Of a stretch of 64,000 nucleotides of DNA, positions 10,203-18,222 are shown piece after piece; the stretch's first letter is position 1; every line of letters begins with the position of its first letter. Both the position numbers and the translations under genes were made by a program. The notes under the pieces are model-generated. The model saw only the letters and a program-made list of their open reading frames with translations. It ran no database searches and was not told the DNA's origin. Origin of the DNA: Lachnospiraceae bacterium (lineage in GTDB: Bacteria > Bacillota > Clostridia > Lachnospirales > Lachnospiraceae); assembly GCA_900769115.1 (NCBI GenBank), contig CAAGFJ010000056.1, positions 62,001 through 126,000 on the forward strand, in the 5' to 3' direction.

Positions 10203-11705
10203 TTGAACATAGAGGTATTGCAATCTATATTATCAATCGGGGAAACGATTGGAGTTGAGTTTAAACGGTGTGGTAATGGAATTAAATCAGATGTATATGA
10301 GACAGTATGTTCTTTTTTGAATCGTTTTGGCGGAGATATTTATATGGGGATATTGGATGATGGTACAGTAGTAGGTGTACCCAAAAAAGCAGTTCCAGAT
10401 ATGATTAAGTCTTTTACTAAAACAATAAGTAATCCGGAAATATTGAAACCGACCGTTTATCTGGTTCCTGAAAAGATTGAATATGAGGGTTGTACAATTA
10501 TACATGTTCATGTTCCACCTAGTTCAGAGGTTCATAGCTATAAGAAAGTTATCTATGATAGAGTGGATGATGCTGATGTAAAAGTGACTGCGACAAGTGC
10601 AATTGCTCAGATGTATATTCGCAAACAGAATATTTTTACAGAAAGAAAAATATATCCATATGCAAAAATGGAAGATCTGAGATTGGATTTACTGCCTAAG
10701 ATTCGGACGATGGCATTGAATCATGCGGGAGGAAGTCATCCATGGGCAGAAATGAATGATCAGGAGTTGTTAAGAAGTGCTGGATTGTATGGAAAGGATA
10801 TGACTACGGGTGAGGAAGGTTATAATTTAGCGGCTATTTTGCTATTAGGAAAAGATGATGTAATATTAGATGTTGCACCTGCTTATATGACAGATGCTTT
10901 AGTCCGTAAGGTGAATATAGACCGATATGATGATAGAGAAGTTGTAAAAACTAATTTGATTGAAAGTTATGAAAAATTATTAGAATTTGGAAAGAAGAAT
11001 TTACCAGATAAATTTTTCTTGGAGAACACGTTAAATAAGAGTTTGCGTAATATAATAGTCAGAGAAATGGTTAGCAATACTTTAATGCATCGTGAATTTT
11101 CAAACAGTTATACAGCAAAGTTTGTGATTGAAAAGGACAAGATGTATGTAGAAAATGCAAATCGTGCAGTAAGTGAAGGGATTATTACTATTAATAATTT
11201 AGAACCTAATCCTAAAAATCCTATTATTGCATCATTTTTCAGAAATATTGGATATGCAGATCAGCTTGGTTCTGGTGTAAGAAATTTATTCAAGTATAGT
11301 AGATATTATTCTGGTCGAACAGCAGAATTTATTGATGGAGATATATTTCGAATTATAGTTCCTCTTGATGAAGAATATTCATTTGATTTTGAACAGATTA
11401 AAAATGAGACCAATGAGACTAAAAGTGAGACTAATGAGACTAAAAGTGAGACTAATGAAGTTCACAATAAAGATGCTTTTTTGAAGAAAGTAACACGTTT
11501 GGGTTTGACAAAGAATGAATATATAATATTATGTTTAATCAAAGAAAATTCTAAGATTACACAGAAGCAATTGCATGAAAAATCTGGAATTTCTTTGGGA
11601 TCAATAAAGAGAATTATACCTGAATTGCAAAAGAAAGATATTATTTCGAGGGTTGGAAATAATCGATCTGGTCAATGGGTTGTGCATCAGAGTGAGGAGC
11701 AATAG
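10203..11705 (+). CDS. AlbA_2 / ATPase-type putative transcriptional regulator
   Basis: The start is TTG with AAGGAG six bases upstream; no better ATG fits the conserved N-terminus. Residues about 10-130 match the Schlafen/AlbA_2 (formerly AAA_4) domain, with G-V-E-F-K near the start and a G-G-D-I-Y-M-G-I-L-D-D-G motif. The middle (about 230-400) resembles the HATPase_c_4 region of this family, including R-E-M-V-S-N-T-L-M-H-R-E-F and G-S-G-V-R-N-L. The C-terminus (about 430-495) looks like a winged helix. A tandem NETKSET repeat separates the last two parts. Family members are usually annotated as DNA-binding regulators and some lie near defence genes, but targets are rarely known. The gene stands alone after a terminator. 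AT content looks somewhat higher than in its neighbours, which may indicate transfer. Confidence 0.75.
   Translation: MNIEVLQSILSIGETIGVEFKRCGNGIKSDVYETVCSFLNRFGGDIYMGILDDGTVVGVPKKAVPDMIKSFTKTISNPEILKPTVYLVPEKIEYEGCTIIHVHVPPSSEVHSYKKVIYDRVDDADVKVTATSAIAQMYIRKQNIFTERKIYPYAKMEDLRLDLLPKIRTMALNHAGGSHPWAEMNDQELLRSAGLYGKDMTTGEEGYNLAAILLLGKDDVILDVAPAYMTDALVRKVNIDRYDDREVVKTNLIESYEKLLEFGKKNLPDKFFLENTLNKSLRNIIVREMVSNTLMHREFSNSYTAKFVIEKDKMYVENANRAVSEGIITINNLEPNPKNPIIASFFRNIGYADQLGSGVRNLFKYSRYYSGRTAEFIDGDIFRIIVPLDEEYSFDFEQIKNETNETKSETNETKSETNEVHNKDAFLKKVTRLGLTKNEYIILCLIKENSKITQKQLHEKSGISLGSIKRIIPELQKKDIISRVGNNRSGQWVVHQSEEQ
11403..11459 (+). repeat. 21-bp tandem repeat encoding NETKSET
   Basis: Two identical adjacent 21-base units (11412-11432 and 11433-11453) are flanked by partial copies (11403-11411 and 11454-11459). 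They encode NET-NETKSET-NETKSET-NE in the linker before the C-terminal winged helix. Because the unit is a multiple of three, copy change would lengthen or shorten the linker in frame. Confidence 0.9.
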
Positions 11706-11710
11706 ACAAC

Positions 11711-12232
11711 ATGAAGAATTTATATCCAAATCGATATTACGATAAGAAAGAAGACATTCCGGCAGAGGAATATTACAAACAGGGCTATCGTGGCATTTTG
11801 TTTGATATTGATAATACGTTAGTGCCACATGATGAACCGGTGGATGAAGCGGCACAGGTCTTTGTGAAGAAACTGAAAGAATTAGGGTTTGGCATTTGCC
11901 TGATCTCCAATAATGATGAAGAACGGGTACGGACATTTGCAGATCCGCTCGGTGTGGCTTATGTATATAAGGCATGGAAGCCGAAGAAGGAAGGATACGA
12001 GCAGGGAATGCAGATTCTTGGGACAGATGTAAGCAATACACTGTTTGTCGGGGATCAGATATTTACGGATGTGTGGGGAGCCAGACGTGCCGGAATATTC
12101 AGTATTCTACTTGACCCGATCAATCCGAAAGAGGAGATACAGATCATATTGAAGCGGATTCCGGAGAAGTTCATTAAGTGGAATTATCGTCGGAAGCATC
12201 ATTTGCAAAAGGGTGAGTATGATAAGCAATAG
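11711..12232 (+). CDS. YqeG family HAD phosphatase
   Basis: At 173 residues this is the usual length for the YqeG/HAD-IIIA family. HAD motif I is DIDNTLVPHDEP (about residues 32-43), with both catalytic aspartates present. Motif II is L-I-S-N-N, and motif III/IV is V-G-D-Q-I-F-T-D-V-W-G-A. The family hydrolyses phosphate esters; in Firmicutes its precise substrate is unsettled, and some members act on phosphatidylglycerophosphate. It begins 5 bases after the AlbA_2 gene and lies 23 bases before aroE-aroK, so it is probably co-transcribed with the shikimate gene, as yqeG-aroE neighbours are in Bacillus. Confidence 0.85.
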   Translation: MKNLYPNRYYDKKEDIPAEEYYKQGYRGILFDIDNTLVPHDEPVDEAAQVFVKKLKELGFGICLISNNDEERVRTFADPLGVAYVYKAWKPKKEGYEQGMQILGTDVSNTLFVGDQIFTDVWGARRAGIFSILLDPINPKEEIQIILKRIPEKFIKWNYRRKHHLQKGEYDKQ

Positions 12233-12255
12233 AATACGAGATAGAGGACAACAGC

Positions 12256-13734
12256 ATGGAGATTGATGGAAAGACAAGATTAATAGGTTTAATGGGGAAT
12301 CCGGTGGAACATACGTTATCACCGGTGATTCATAATGGAATCAGCAAGCGGATGGGAATTCCTTCTGTGTATATGCCATTTCATGTGGAGGCAGAAGGCG
12401 TAGGAGATGCTGTGAGGGGAGCCTATGCGTTGAATGTATTAGGCATGAATGTTACGGTTCCGCACAAGAATGCAGTGAAGGATTATCTGGTGGAGATGGA
12501 CGAGGCTGCAGAGCATATCGGTGCGGTGAATACGTTGGTCCGCATGGAAGATCGATGCGGTTACAAAGGGTATAACACAGATATGATGGGACTTCGCAGA
12601 CAGATCCATGAGGATGGGATTGAGCTTGCCGGACAGACGGTTGTGATTCTTGGTGCAGGGGGTGCGGCTAAGGCTGTTGTCTATATGTGCATCTTAGACG
12701 GTGCGCAGACGGTATATCTGTTGAACCGGACCGTGGCAAAAGCAGAAGCCATTGCGGAGCAGATGAATCAGTTGCAGGCAGAAGGTCGGATAACCGATAC
12801 TTCGTATTCGGTGGAACAACAGGTATCCAATAGGATACCTATAGCGGAACAGAAGGAGGACGTTATAGTAGGCGGAATGCCTAAGAAAGATAAGACGCAG
12901 GTTATCCCTATGGCAATGCAGGATTATATGTCGATTCCGGAAGGGGATCTGATCGTGTTCCAGGCAACCTCGATTGGGTTGTCACCACATGTAGATGATG
13001 TTGTGTTAGAGGATAAGGCATTTTATAGTAAGGTTCGGATCGGTGTGGATCTGATCTATAACCCGGCAACAACGAAGTTCATGAAGCTTGTGATGGAGCA
13101 GGGTGGTAAGGCATACAATGCCTTGAAGATGCTGCTATACCAGGGAGTCATTGCTTACGAATTGTGGCATAATATTACAGTGCCGCAGGAGATTATTGAG
13201 GATATCTATGTGGATCTGAAACGTAAAGTATATCCGAAGGATAATTATGTACTGATCGGATTCATGGGAAGTGGCAAGACTACATTTGGCAAGGCTTTGG
13301 CTGCACATTGTGGCATGGATTTCTTAGATACGGATGATTATATAGAGCAGCAGGCAGGTAAGACAATCGCACAGATCTTTGCAGAGGATGGAGAGGAAGC
13401 ATTTCGTCAGATTGAGAGTGATACGCTGATACAGTTACGTGACAGTTTGCATAATACGGTTGTTGCAACCGGAGGAGGCATGCCGCTTCGCAAAGAGAAT
13501 GCCCGATTGTTAAAGGAGATCGGAACGGTCAATTATCTGACGGCTACGTGCAAGGAGATCTACGACCGGGTAAAGGATGATACGAAACGTCCATTATTGC
13601 AGACGGAAGACCCGTATGCGAAGATCTGCCAGATGATGAAAGAGCGAAAGCCAAAGTATGAGGCGGCCTGTGATAAGGTGATTGACACGAATTCCAATGA
13701 TATCGGGGAGATTATTGGAGCGATTGTTGGGTAA
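12256..13734 (+). CDS. aroE-aroK: Bifunctional shikimate dehydrogenase / shikimate kinase fusion
   Basis: A single 492-residue reading frame contains two shikimate pathway enzymes. The AroE half (about 1-320) has the shikimate-binding N-P-V-E-H-T-L-S-P, the catalytic-lysine motif NVTVPHKNAV, G-A-V-N-T-L, Y-N-T-D and the NADP-binding GAGGAAKAVV. The AroK half (about 325-492) has Walker A GFMGSGKTT, D-T-D-D-Y-I and A-T-G-G-G-M-P. Together they reduce 3-dehydroshikimate to shikimate and phosphorylate it. The dehydrogenase carries an extra segment of about 45 residues (about 178-225) between its NADP and substrate parts. Both halves look intact, so a functional fusion is the simplest reading. Confidence 0.9.
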   Translation: MEIDGKTRLIGLMGNPVEHTLSPVIHNGISKRMGIPSVYMPFHVEAEGVGDAVRGAYALNVLGMNVTVPHKNAVKDYLVEMDEAAEHIGAVNTLVRMEDRCGYKGYNTDMMGLRRQIHEDGIELAGQTVVILGAGGAAKAVVYMCILDGAQTVYLLNRTVAKAEAIAEQMNQLQAEGRITDTSYSVEQQVSNRIPIAEQKEDVIVGGMPKKDKTQVIPMAMQDYMSIPEGDLIVFQATSIGLSPHVDDVVLEDKAFYSKVRIGVDLIYNPATTKFMKLVMEQGGKAYNALKMLLYQGVIAYELWHNITVPQEIIEDIYVDLKRKVYPKDNYVLIGFMGSGKTTFGKALAAHCGMDFLDTDDYIEQQAGKTIAQIFAEDGEEAFRQIESDTLIQLRDSLHNTVVATGGGMPLRKENARLLKEIGTVNYLTATCKEIYDRVKDDTKRPLLQTEDPYAKICQMMKERKPKYEAACDKVIDTNSNDIGEIIGAIVG

Positions 13735-13775
13735 GAGCATATCCGATGAATATAAGAGGAGAAAGAAGGCATAGT

Positions 13776-14930
13776 ATGAGTATATTTGCAACAAGAAGAG
13801 CACAATTGATTAAGGAATTAATGCAGGAGCCGATCGATGCAGTGTTGATCAACAATCCATCGAATCTATATTATTATACAGGATTTACCGGTGGAGAAGC
13901 GATGTTTCTGATGCCGGTCAATGGTGATATTATGTCAACTTATGCGTTTGAATTGTGTGGAATCTCTAATGATTCCCATGCAATTACGAATGACTGGCCG
14001 GATGGATATGTGATTACCGATTCCCGCTATTATGAGCAGGTGGAGAAAGAGTGTGAAGGTCTTCAGCTTGTGAAATGGGAGAGTAAGGGGATGGCAGCAA
14101 CCATTCAGGAATTATTATCAGAGGATAAGAAGATTCAGGTTATACTGGAAGATGATATGAATCTGGCACAGTATATGAAGCTGACAGAAGTATGTAAGAA
14201 CTGTGCTTTTACTTTAGGAAGTAAATGGATTCAGAAGCCGCGTATGGTAAAGGATGCAGAGGAGCTTGCAAAGTTAGAGCAGGCAGAGCATATTGGAGAT
14301 GCAGCATTTGCACATATATTAGATATGATGAAACCAGGAGTAAGTGAACGGGAGATTGCTCTGGAACTGGAGTTCTTTATGAAGAAACAGGGAGCAACCA
14401 AGCTAAGCTTTGACACGATCGTTGCAAGTGGAGCCAATGGTTCCATGCCGCATGCACAGGTGACGGATCGTCTGCTGCAGAACGGTGATTTTGTGACAAT
14501 GGATTTTGGATGTGTATATCAGGGATATTGTTCCGATATGACACGGACAGTTGCAATTGGTACACCGACAGATGAGATGAAGAAGGTGTATCAGATCGTA
14601 TTAGACGCTAATCTACGGGCAATGGAGCAGATCACAGCAGGAAAGAGATGTAACGAGATTGATGCAGTTGCAAGAGATTATATTAGAATGCAGGGATATG
14701 GTGACTATTTTGGACATGGATTAGGGCATGGTGTTGGCTTGGATATTCATGAAGAACCGAGATTCTCACCAAAATGTGATGTGATCACACAGGAAAATAT
14801 GGTCATCACGGATGAACCTGGGATCTATCTGCCGGGACAATTCGGTGTCCGGATTGAAGACTTGGTTGTTGTGAAACAGGATGGATATCAGAAATTATCG
14901 CAGTCTGAGAAGAAATTGATTATACTATAG
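13776..14930 (+). CDS. M24 family aminopeptidase (Xaa-Pro type)
   Basis: Predicted cytosolic metallopeptidase of 384 residues, with a creatinase-like N-terminal domain and a pita-bread catalytic domain. Metal ligands are visible as the two aspartates of T-M-D-F-G and C-S-D-M-T-R-T, the histidine of F-G-H-G-L-G-H-G, the glutamate of T-D-E-P-G-I-Y and the last glutamate of R-I-E-D-L. It removes N-terminal residues ahead of proline or acts on dipeptides. ATG 13776 is preferred because AGAAGG lies 7 bases upstream; an in-frame ATG at 13746 would add ten basic residues that the family lacks. In Firmicutes an M24 peptidase often lies just before efp, but here efp is 20 kb away. Its 3' end overlaps the convergent LysR gene by 6 bases. 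Confidence 0.85.
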   Translation: MSIFATRRAQLIKELMQEPIDAVLINNPSNLYYYTGFTGGEAMFLMPVNGDIMSTYAFELCGISNDSHAITNDWPDGYVITDSRYYEQVEKECEGLQLVKWESKGMAATIQELLSEDKKIQVILEDDMNLAQYMKLTEVCKNCAFTLGSKWIQKPRMVKDAEELAKLEQAEHIGDAAFAHILDMMKPGVSEREIALELEFFMKKQGATKLSFDTIVASGANGSMPHAQVTDRLLQNGDFVTMDFGCVYQGYCSDMTRTVAIGTPTDEMKKVYQIVLDANLRAMEQITAGKRCNEIDAVARDYIRMQGYGDYFGHGLGHGVGLDIHEEPRFSPKCDVITQENMVITDEPGIYLPGQFGVRIEDLVVVKQDGYQKLSQSEKKLIIL

Positions 14931-16007
14931 ATCCTTGCAGTAATCTAAGAATTTCTTTGCCGTTGTGCTTAAGTTATGTTCTGCATAGACGAATCCGATT
15001 GTACGCGTTGGAATGTCAAAGTCCATGGGAAGTTCAATTACCTGACCGCTGTCGAGATAGGAGGTTACGAATTCACGTACTACACAGGCAACGCCCATTC
15101 CGATAGCGGCAAAGTCGATCAACAAGTCCATATTATTGATTTCTAAGATATGTCCCGGATGGATTTGGTGAGCCTTCAGGCATTCATCAATGAAGATCCG
15201 GGATATATTTTCTTTATCCAAGAGCATAAGATTGCATTTTTCTAAAATTTCTTTAGAAGACAGATCAATTCCAGAAAAAGTATCATTTCGATTGTCAGCA
15301 AAGAACAGAAGACCGGTCATTGGAATAGTGGATGGAGCCGGCTTCGCAGAGGCATTAGGTGTGTGTATAATATCTGCATCGTGTATTTCTGATGTATGTG
15401 AGTGAGCTGAAGTGTCGGATCCTGCGACGGAATTGTGTGTATGATCGGATAATTCCCCTTCCCGTACCTGTAGGTTATCGAGATAAGTCTGTGTAGTCAC
15501 AAAGGTATCCTGAATGGACCGAAGTGGCGAGAAATGATATCCTTTCTCCAATGGAGTATTGCAGATCAGACCAATATCAATCTTGTCCTGCTTTAATAAT
15601 TGAATGGTCTCGAAAGTCGGATTACACTCGATCGTGATCTTTACATGGGGGTTTTCGCGAATGAAATCCTGCAAATACGATAGCAGAATATGCTTGCAAA
15701 GCGAGGTGGAGACGCCGATGCGGAGCTGTCCCATGCCAAGTTCGGAAGCGTGCTGTAATGCTTTCTCAGCCATTTCTATGGATTCAAATGCCTGCTTCAG
15801 ATAGGTATAGAGCGTTGTTCCTTCTTCGGTTAATTTCACGCCACGCTTGCTGCGGATGAAAAGGGTATGACCGAGTGATTGTTCTAGCTTTGTGATCGAT
15901 TTTGATACAGCGGGTTGGCTGATATATAACGTCTCTGCCGCCTTACTGATATTGCCGGTCTTTGCAACTTCATAAAATATCTTGTAGTGATTTAAGTTCT
16001 GTTCCAT
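14925..16007 (-). CDS. LysR family regulator, probable control of the leu-ilv genes
   Basis: The N-terminal helix-turn-helix (about residues 6-65, with N-I-S-K-A-A-E-T-L-Y-I-S-Q-P-A-V-S) is typical of LysR regulators. The effector domain runs to 360 residues, about 60 more than usual. The extra length is a Ser/Thr/His/Pro-rich segment at about 185-235, within the effector domain. The gene is divergent from leuC across a 259-base AT-rich gap that carries three copies of a TATGTTAT motif. LysR proteins usually regulate the divergent neighbour in response to a pathway intermediate, so control of leuCDB-ilvDB is inferred. The effector is not known from sequence. Confidence 0.85.
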   Translation of the reverse strand: MEQNLNHYKIFYEVAKTGNISKAAETLYISQPAVSKSITKLEQSLGHTLFIRSKRGVKLTEEGTTLYTYLKQAFESIEMAEKALQHASELGMGQLRIGVSTSLCKHILLSYLQDFIRENPHVKITIECNPTFETIQLLKQDKIDIGLICNTPLEKGYHFSPLRSIQDTFVTTQTYLDNLQVREGELSDHTHNSVAGSDTSAHSHTSEIHDADIIHTPNASAKPAPSTIPMTGLLFFADNRNDTFSGIDLSSKEILEKCNLMLLDKENISRIFIDECLKAHQIHPGHILEINNMDLLIDFAAIGMGVACVVREFVTSYLDSGQVIELPMDFDIPTRTIGFVYAEHNLSTTAKKFLDYCKDL

Positions 16008-16040
16008 GGCAGCCTCCGTATATTGTATGATATAAATCTA

Positions 16041-16138
16041 ATATAACATATAATATTACGCATAGCAATATCTATAACCTTATGTTATAATAACTATTCG
16101 ATATATATATTTTTATTATATACAAATATATGTTATAT
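16041..16138. promoter_or_regulatory. Candidate LysR operators in the lysR-leuC gap
   Basis: ATATAACATATA at 16041-16052 and its exact reverse complement TATATGTTATAT at 16127-16138 flank a partial copy, TATGTTAT, at 16081-16088. Centre spacings are about 38 and 48 bases. LysR regulators bind dyads with T-N11-A character upstream of the target and also repress themselves, which suits this position. The AT-rich composition makes chance matches more likely, so this is a candidate only. Confidence 0.45.
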
Positions 16139-16163
16139 TGATAAAAATAAACTATTAAGATGC

Positions 16164-16224
16164 GCGAAACCTATTACAGTAGATTATATTTGTACAACTT
16201 ATTCGAAGAAGTAAATGGTTTCGC
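16164..16224 (+). other. Inverted repeat in leuC leader
   Basis: GCGAAACC (16164-16171) and GGTTTCGC (16217-16224) could pair across a 45-base loop shortly before the leuC ribosome binding site. There is no T-run and no T-box or riboswitch hallmark. Confidence 0.3.
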
Positions 16225-16266
16225 AGATACTTAAAGTGAAATCTATTAAGCAAAGGAGAACGTGTT

Positions 16267-17526
16267 ATGGGAATGACAATGACACAGAAGATCTTAGCCG
16301 CACACGCTGGACTTCCTTCCGTAGAAGCAGGACAGTTGATCGAGGCAGATCTGGATTTAGTATTAGGAAATGATGTAACTACACCGGTAGCCATTCATGA
16401 GATGGATAAGTTCAAGACAGATAAGGTATTTGATAAAGACAAGATCGCTATGGTGTTGGATCATTTTACACCGAACAAAGATATCAAGAGTGCAGAGCAT
16501 TGTAAATGCGTCAGAGAATATGCATGTGCACACAACATTACGAATTTCTTTGATGTGGGAGAGATGGGTATTGAGCATGCCCTGCTTCCGGAAAAAGGTT
16601 TGATCGTAGCTGGTGAGACTTGTATCGGTGCGGATTCCCATACCTGTACATATGGTGCACTTGGTGCATTTTCAACCGGTGTTGGTTCGACTGATATGGC
16701 AGCCGGAATGGCAACGGGCAAGGCTTGGTTCAAGGTGCCTTCTGCCATTAAGTTTGTATTGACCGGAAAGCCGGGCAAGTGGGTAAGTGGTAAGGACGTG
16801 ATCCTTCACATCATTGGTCTGATTGGTGTGGATGGAGCATTATATAAGTCGATGGAGTTTGTAGGAGATGGTATTGCCAATCTTTCTATGGATGACCGTT
16901 TCTCTATGGCAAACATGGCAATTGAGGCAGGTGCCAAGAACGGAATCTTCCCGGTAGATGATCAGACGATTGCTTATATGAAGGAACATTCGGTTAAGGA
17001 TTATACCGTATATGAAGCAGATGAGGATGCCGTATATGACGAGACTTATACGATTGATTTAAGTACATTAGAGCCAACAGTTGCATTTCCTCATTTACCG
17101 GAGAATACAAAGCCGATCAGTGAAGTACCGGAGATCAAGATTGATCAGGTAGTCATCGGTTCCTGTACGAATGGCCGAATTGAAGATCTGCGTGTTGCAG
17201 CTAAGATCTTAGAAGGCAAGAAATGTGCAAAGGGACTTCGTGTGATCGTAATTCCTGCTACACAGGCAATCTATCTGCAGGCAATGGAAGAGGGACTTTT
17301 GAAGATATTTATCGAGGCAGGAGCAGTTGTATCAACTCCAACCTGTGGTCCATGTCTTGGTGGTCATATGGGTATTCTTGCAGCAGGTGAGAAGGCAGTT
17401 GCAACAACCAACCGTAATTTTGTAGGACGTATGGGACATGTAGAATCTGAGATCTATCTTGCATCTCCGGCGGTAGCTGCAGCATCTGCAATCACCGGCA
17501 TGATCTCTGATCCGAGAAACATGTAG
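16267..17526 (+). CDS. leuC: 3-isopropylmalate dehydratase large subunit
   Basis: A 419-residue aconitase-family protein of the shorter LeuC/HacA type. The [4Fe-4S] cysteines are visible as G-S-C-T-N-G (Cys near 300) and C-G-P-C-L-G-G (near 360 and 363). With LeuD it isomerises 2-isopropylmalate to 3-isopropylmalate in leucine synthesis. It is the first gene of the leuCDB-ilvDB run and is divergent from a LysR gene. AAAGGAG lies 7-8 bases before the ATG. leuA is not in the window. The related homoaconitase has the same fold, but the leuD and leuB neighbours settle the assignment. Confidence 0.95.
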   Translation: MGMTMTQKILAAHAGLPSVEAGQLIEADLDLVLGNDVTTPVAIHEMDKFKTDKVFDKDKIAMVLDHFTPNKDIKSAEHCKCVREYACAHNITNFFDVGEMGIEHALLPEKGLIVAGETCIGADSHTCTYGALGAFSTGVGSTDMAAGMATGKAWFKVPSAIKFVLTGKPGKWVSGKDVILHIIGLIGVDGALYKSMEFVGDGIANLSMDDRFSMANMAIEAGAKNGIFPVDDQTIAYMKEHSVKDYTVYEADEDAVYDETYTIDLSTLEPTVAFPHLPENTKPISEVPEIKIDQVVIGSCTNGRIEDLRVAAKILEGKKCAKGLRVIVIPATQAIYLQAMEEGLLKIFIEAGAVVSTPTCGPCLGGHMGILAAGEKAVATTNRNFVGRMGHVESEIYLASPAVAAASAITGMISDPRNM

Positions 17527-17615
17527 AGGACATATCTTTAAAATAAATAAGAACGATCCGGAGAATATAACAGTAACACTTGGAATCCGGGTCATATAAG
17601 GAGGACATAAGAAGT

Positions 17616-18101
17616 ATGAAAGCACATGGTACAGTACATAAATACGGAGATAATGTGGATACAGACGTTATCATTCCAGCCAGATATTTGAATTCATCGG
17701 ATCCGGCAGAGCTTGCAAAGAACTGCATGGAGGATATTGATCCGGATTTTGTGAACCGGGTAAAACAGGGTGACATTATGGTTGCCAATAAGAATTTTGG
17801 ATGTGGTTCTTCAAGAGAACATGCACCGATCGCAATTAAGGCGAGCGGTATCAGTTGTGTGATTGCGGAGACATTTGCCAGAATCTTTTACCGGAATGCG
17901 ATTAACATCGGACTTCCGATCATTGAGTGTCCGGAAGCAGCCAAGGCAATTGAAGCAGGCGATGAGGTAGAGATCGACTTTGATTCCGGCATGATCTATG
18001 ACAAGACAAAGGGAACAGAGTACAAGGGTCAGGCATTTCCTCCATTTATGCAGGAGATCATTAAGGCAGAGGGACTGATCAATTACATTAACAATAAGTA
18101 A
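17616..18101 (+). CDS. leuD: 3-isopropylmalate dehydratase small subunit
   Basis: At 161 residues this is the usual size for the short LeuD family. It shows the swivel-domain motifs Y-G-D-N-V-D-T-D-V-I-I-P-A-R-Y and N-F-G-C-G-S-S-R-E-H-A-P. It forms the heterodimer with LeuC. The start at 17616 is chosen because AGGAGG lies about 11 bases upstream and family members begin M-x-A-x-G; a frame extension to 17580 has no such support. It sits about 90 bases after leuC in the same direction. Confidence 0.95.
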   Translation: MKAHGTVHKYGDNVDTDVIIPARYLNSSDPAELAKNCMEDIDPDFVNRVKQGDIMVANKNFGCGSSREHAPIAIKASGISCVIAETFARIFYRNAINIGLPIIECPEAAKAIEAGDEVEIDFDSGMIYDKTKGTEYKGQAFPPFMQEIIKAEGLINYINNK

Positions 18102-18137
18102 GATGACAACAATTTCATGGATGAATAAGCCGATGTG

Positions 18138-18203
18138 GGTACAGAAAGTACCAATTTGCAATATAGGATTGGTTATATCGGTGTGGGATTGATACGATAA
18201 CCA
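18138..18203 (+). other. Two small hairpins in the leuD-leuB gap
   Basis: GGTAC/GTACC (18138-18142, 18148-18152) and TGGTTAT/ATAACCA (18170-18176, 18197-18203) can each fold in the 121-base leuD-leuB spacer. No T-run follows either, so they are more likely RNA-processing or stability elements than terminators. Confidence 0.3.
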
Positions 18204-18222
18204 GAAAGAAAAGAGGTTCGAT

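Noticed and set aside
16008..16266. Possible T-box or leucine leader peptide before leuC
   Set aside because: No T-box sequence, no run of Leu codons and no terminator with T-run were found; only AT-rich dyads.
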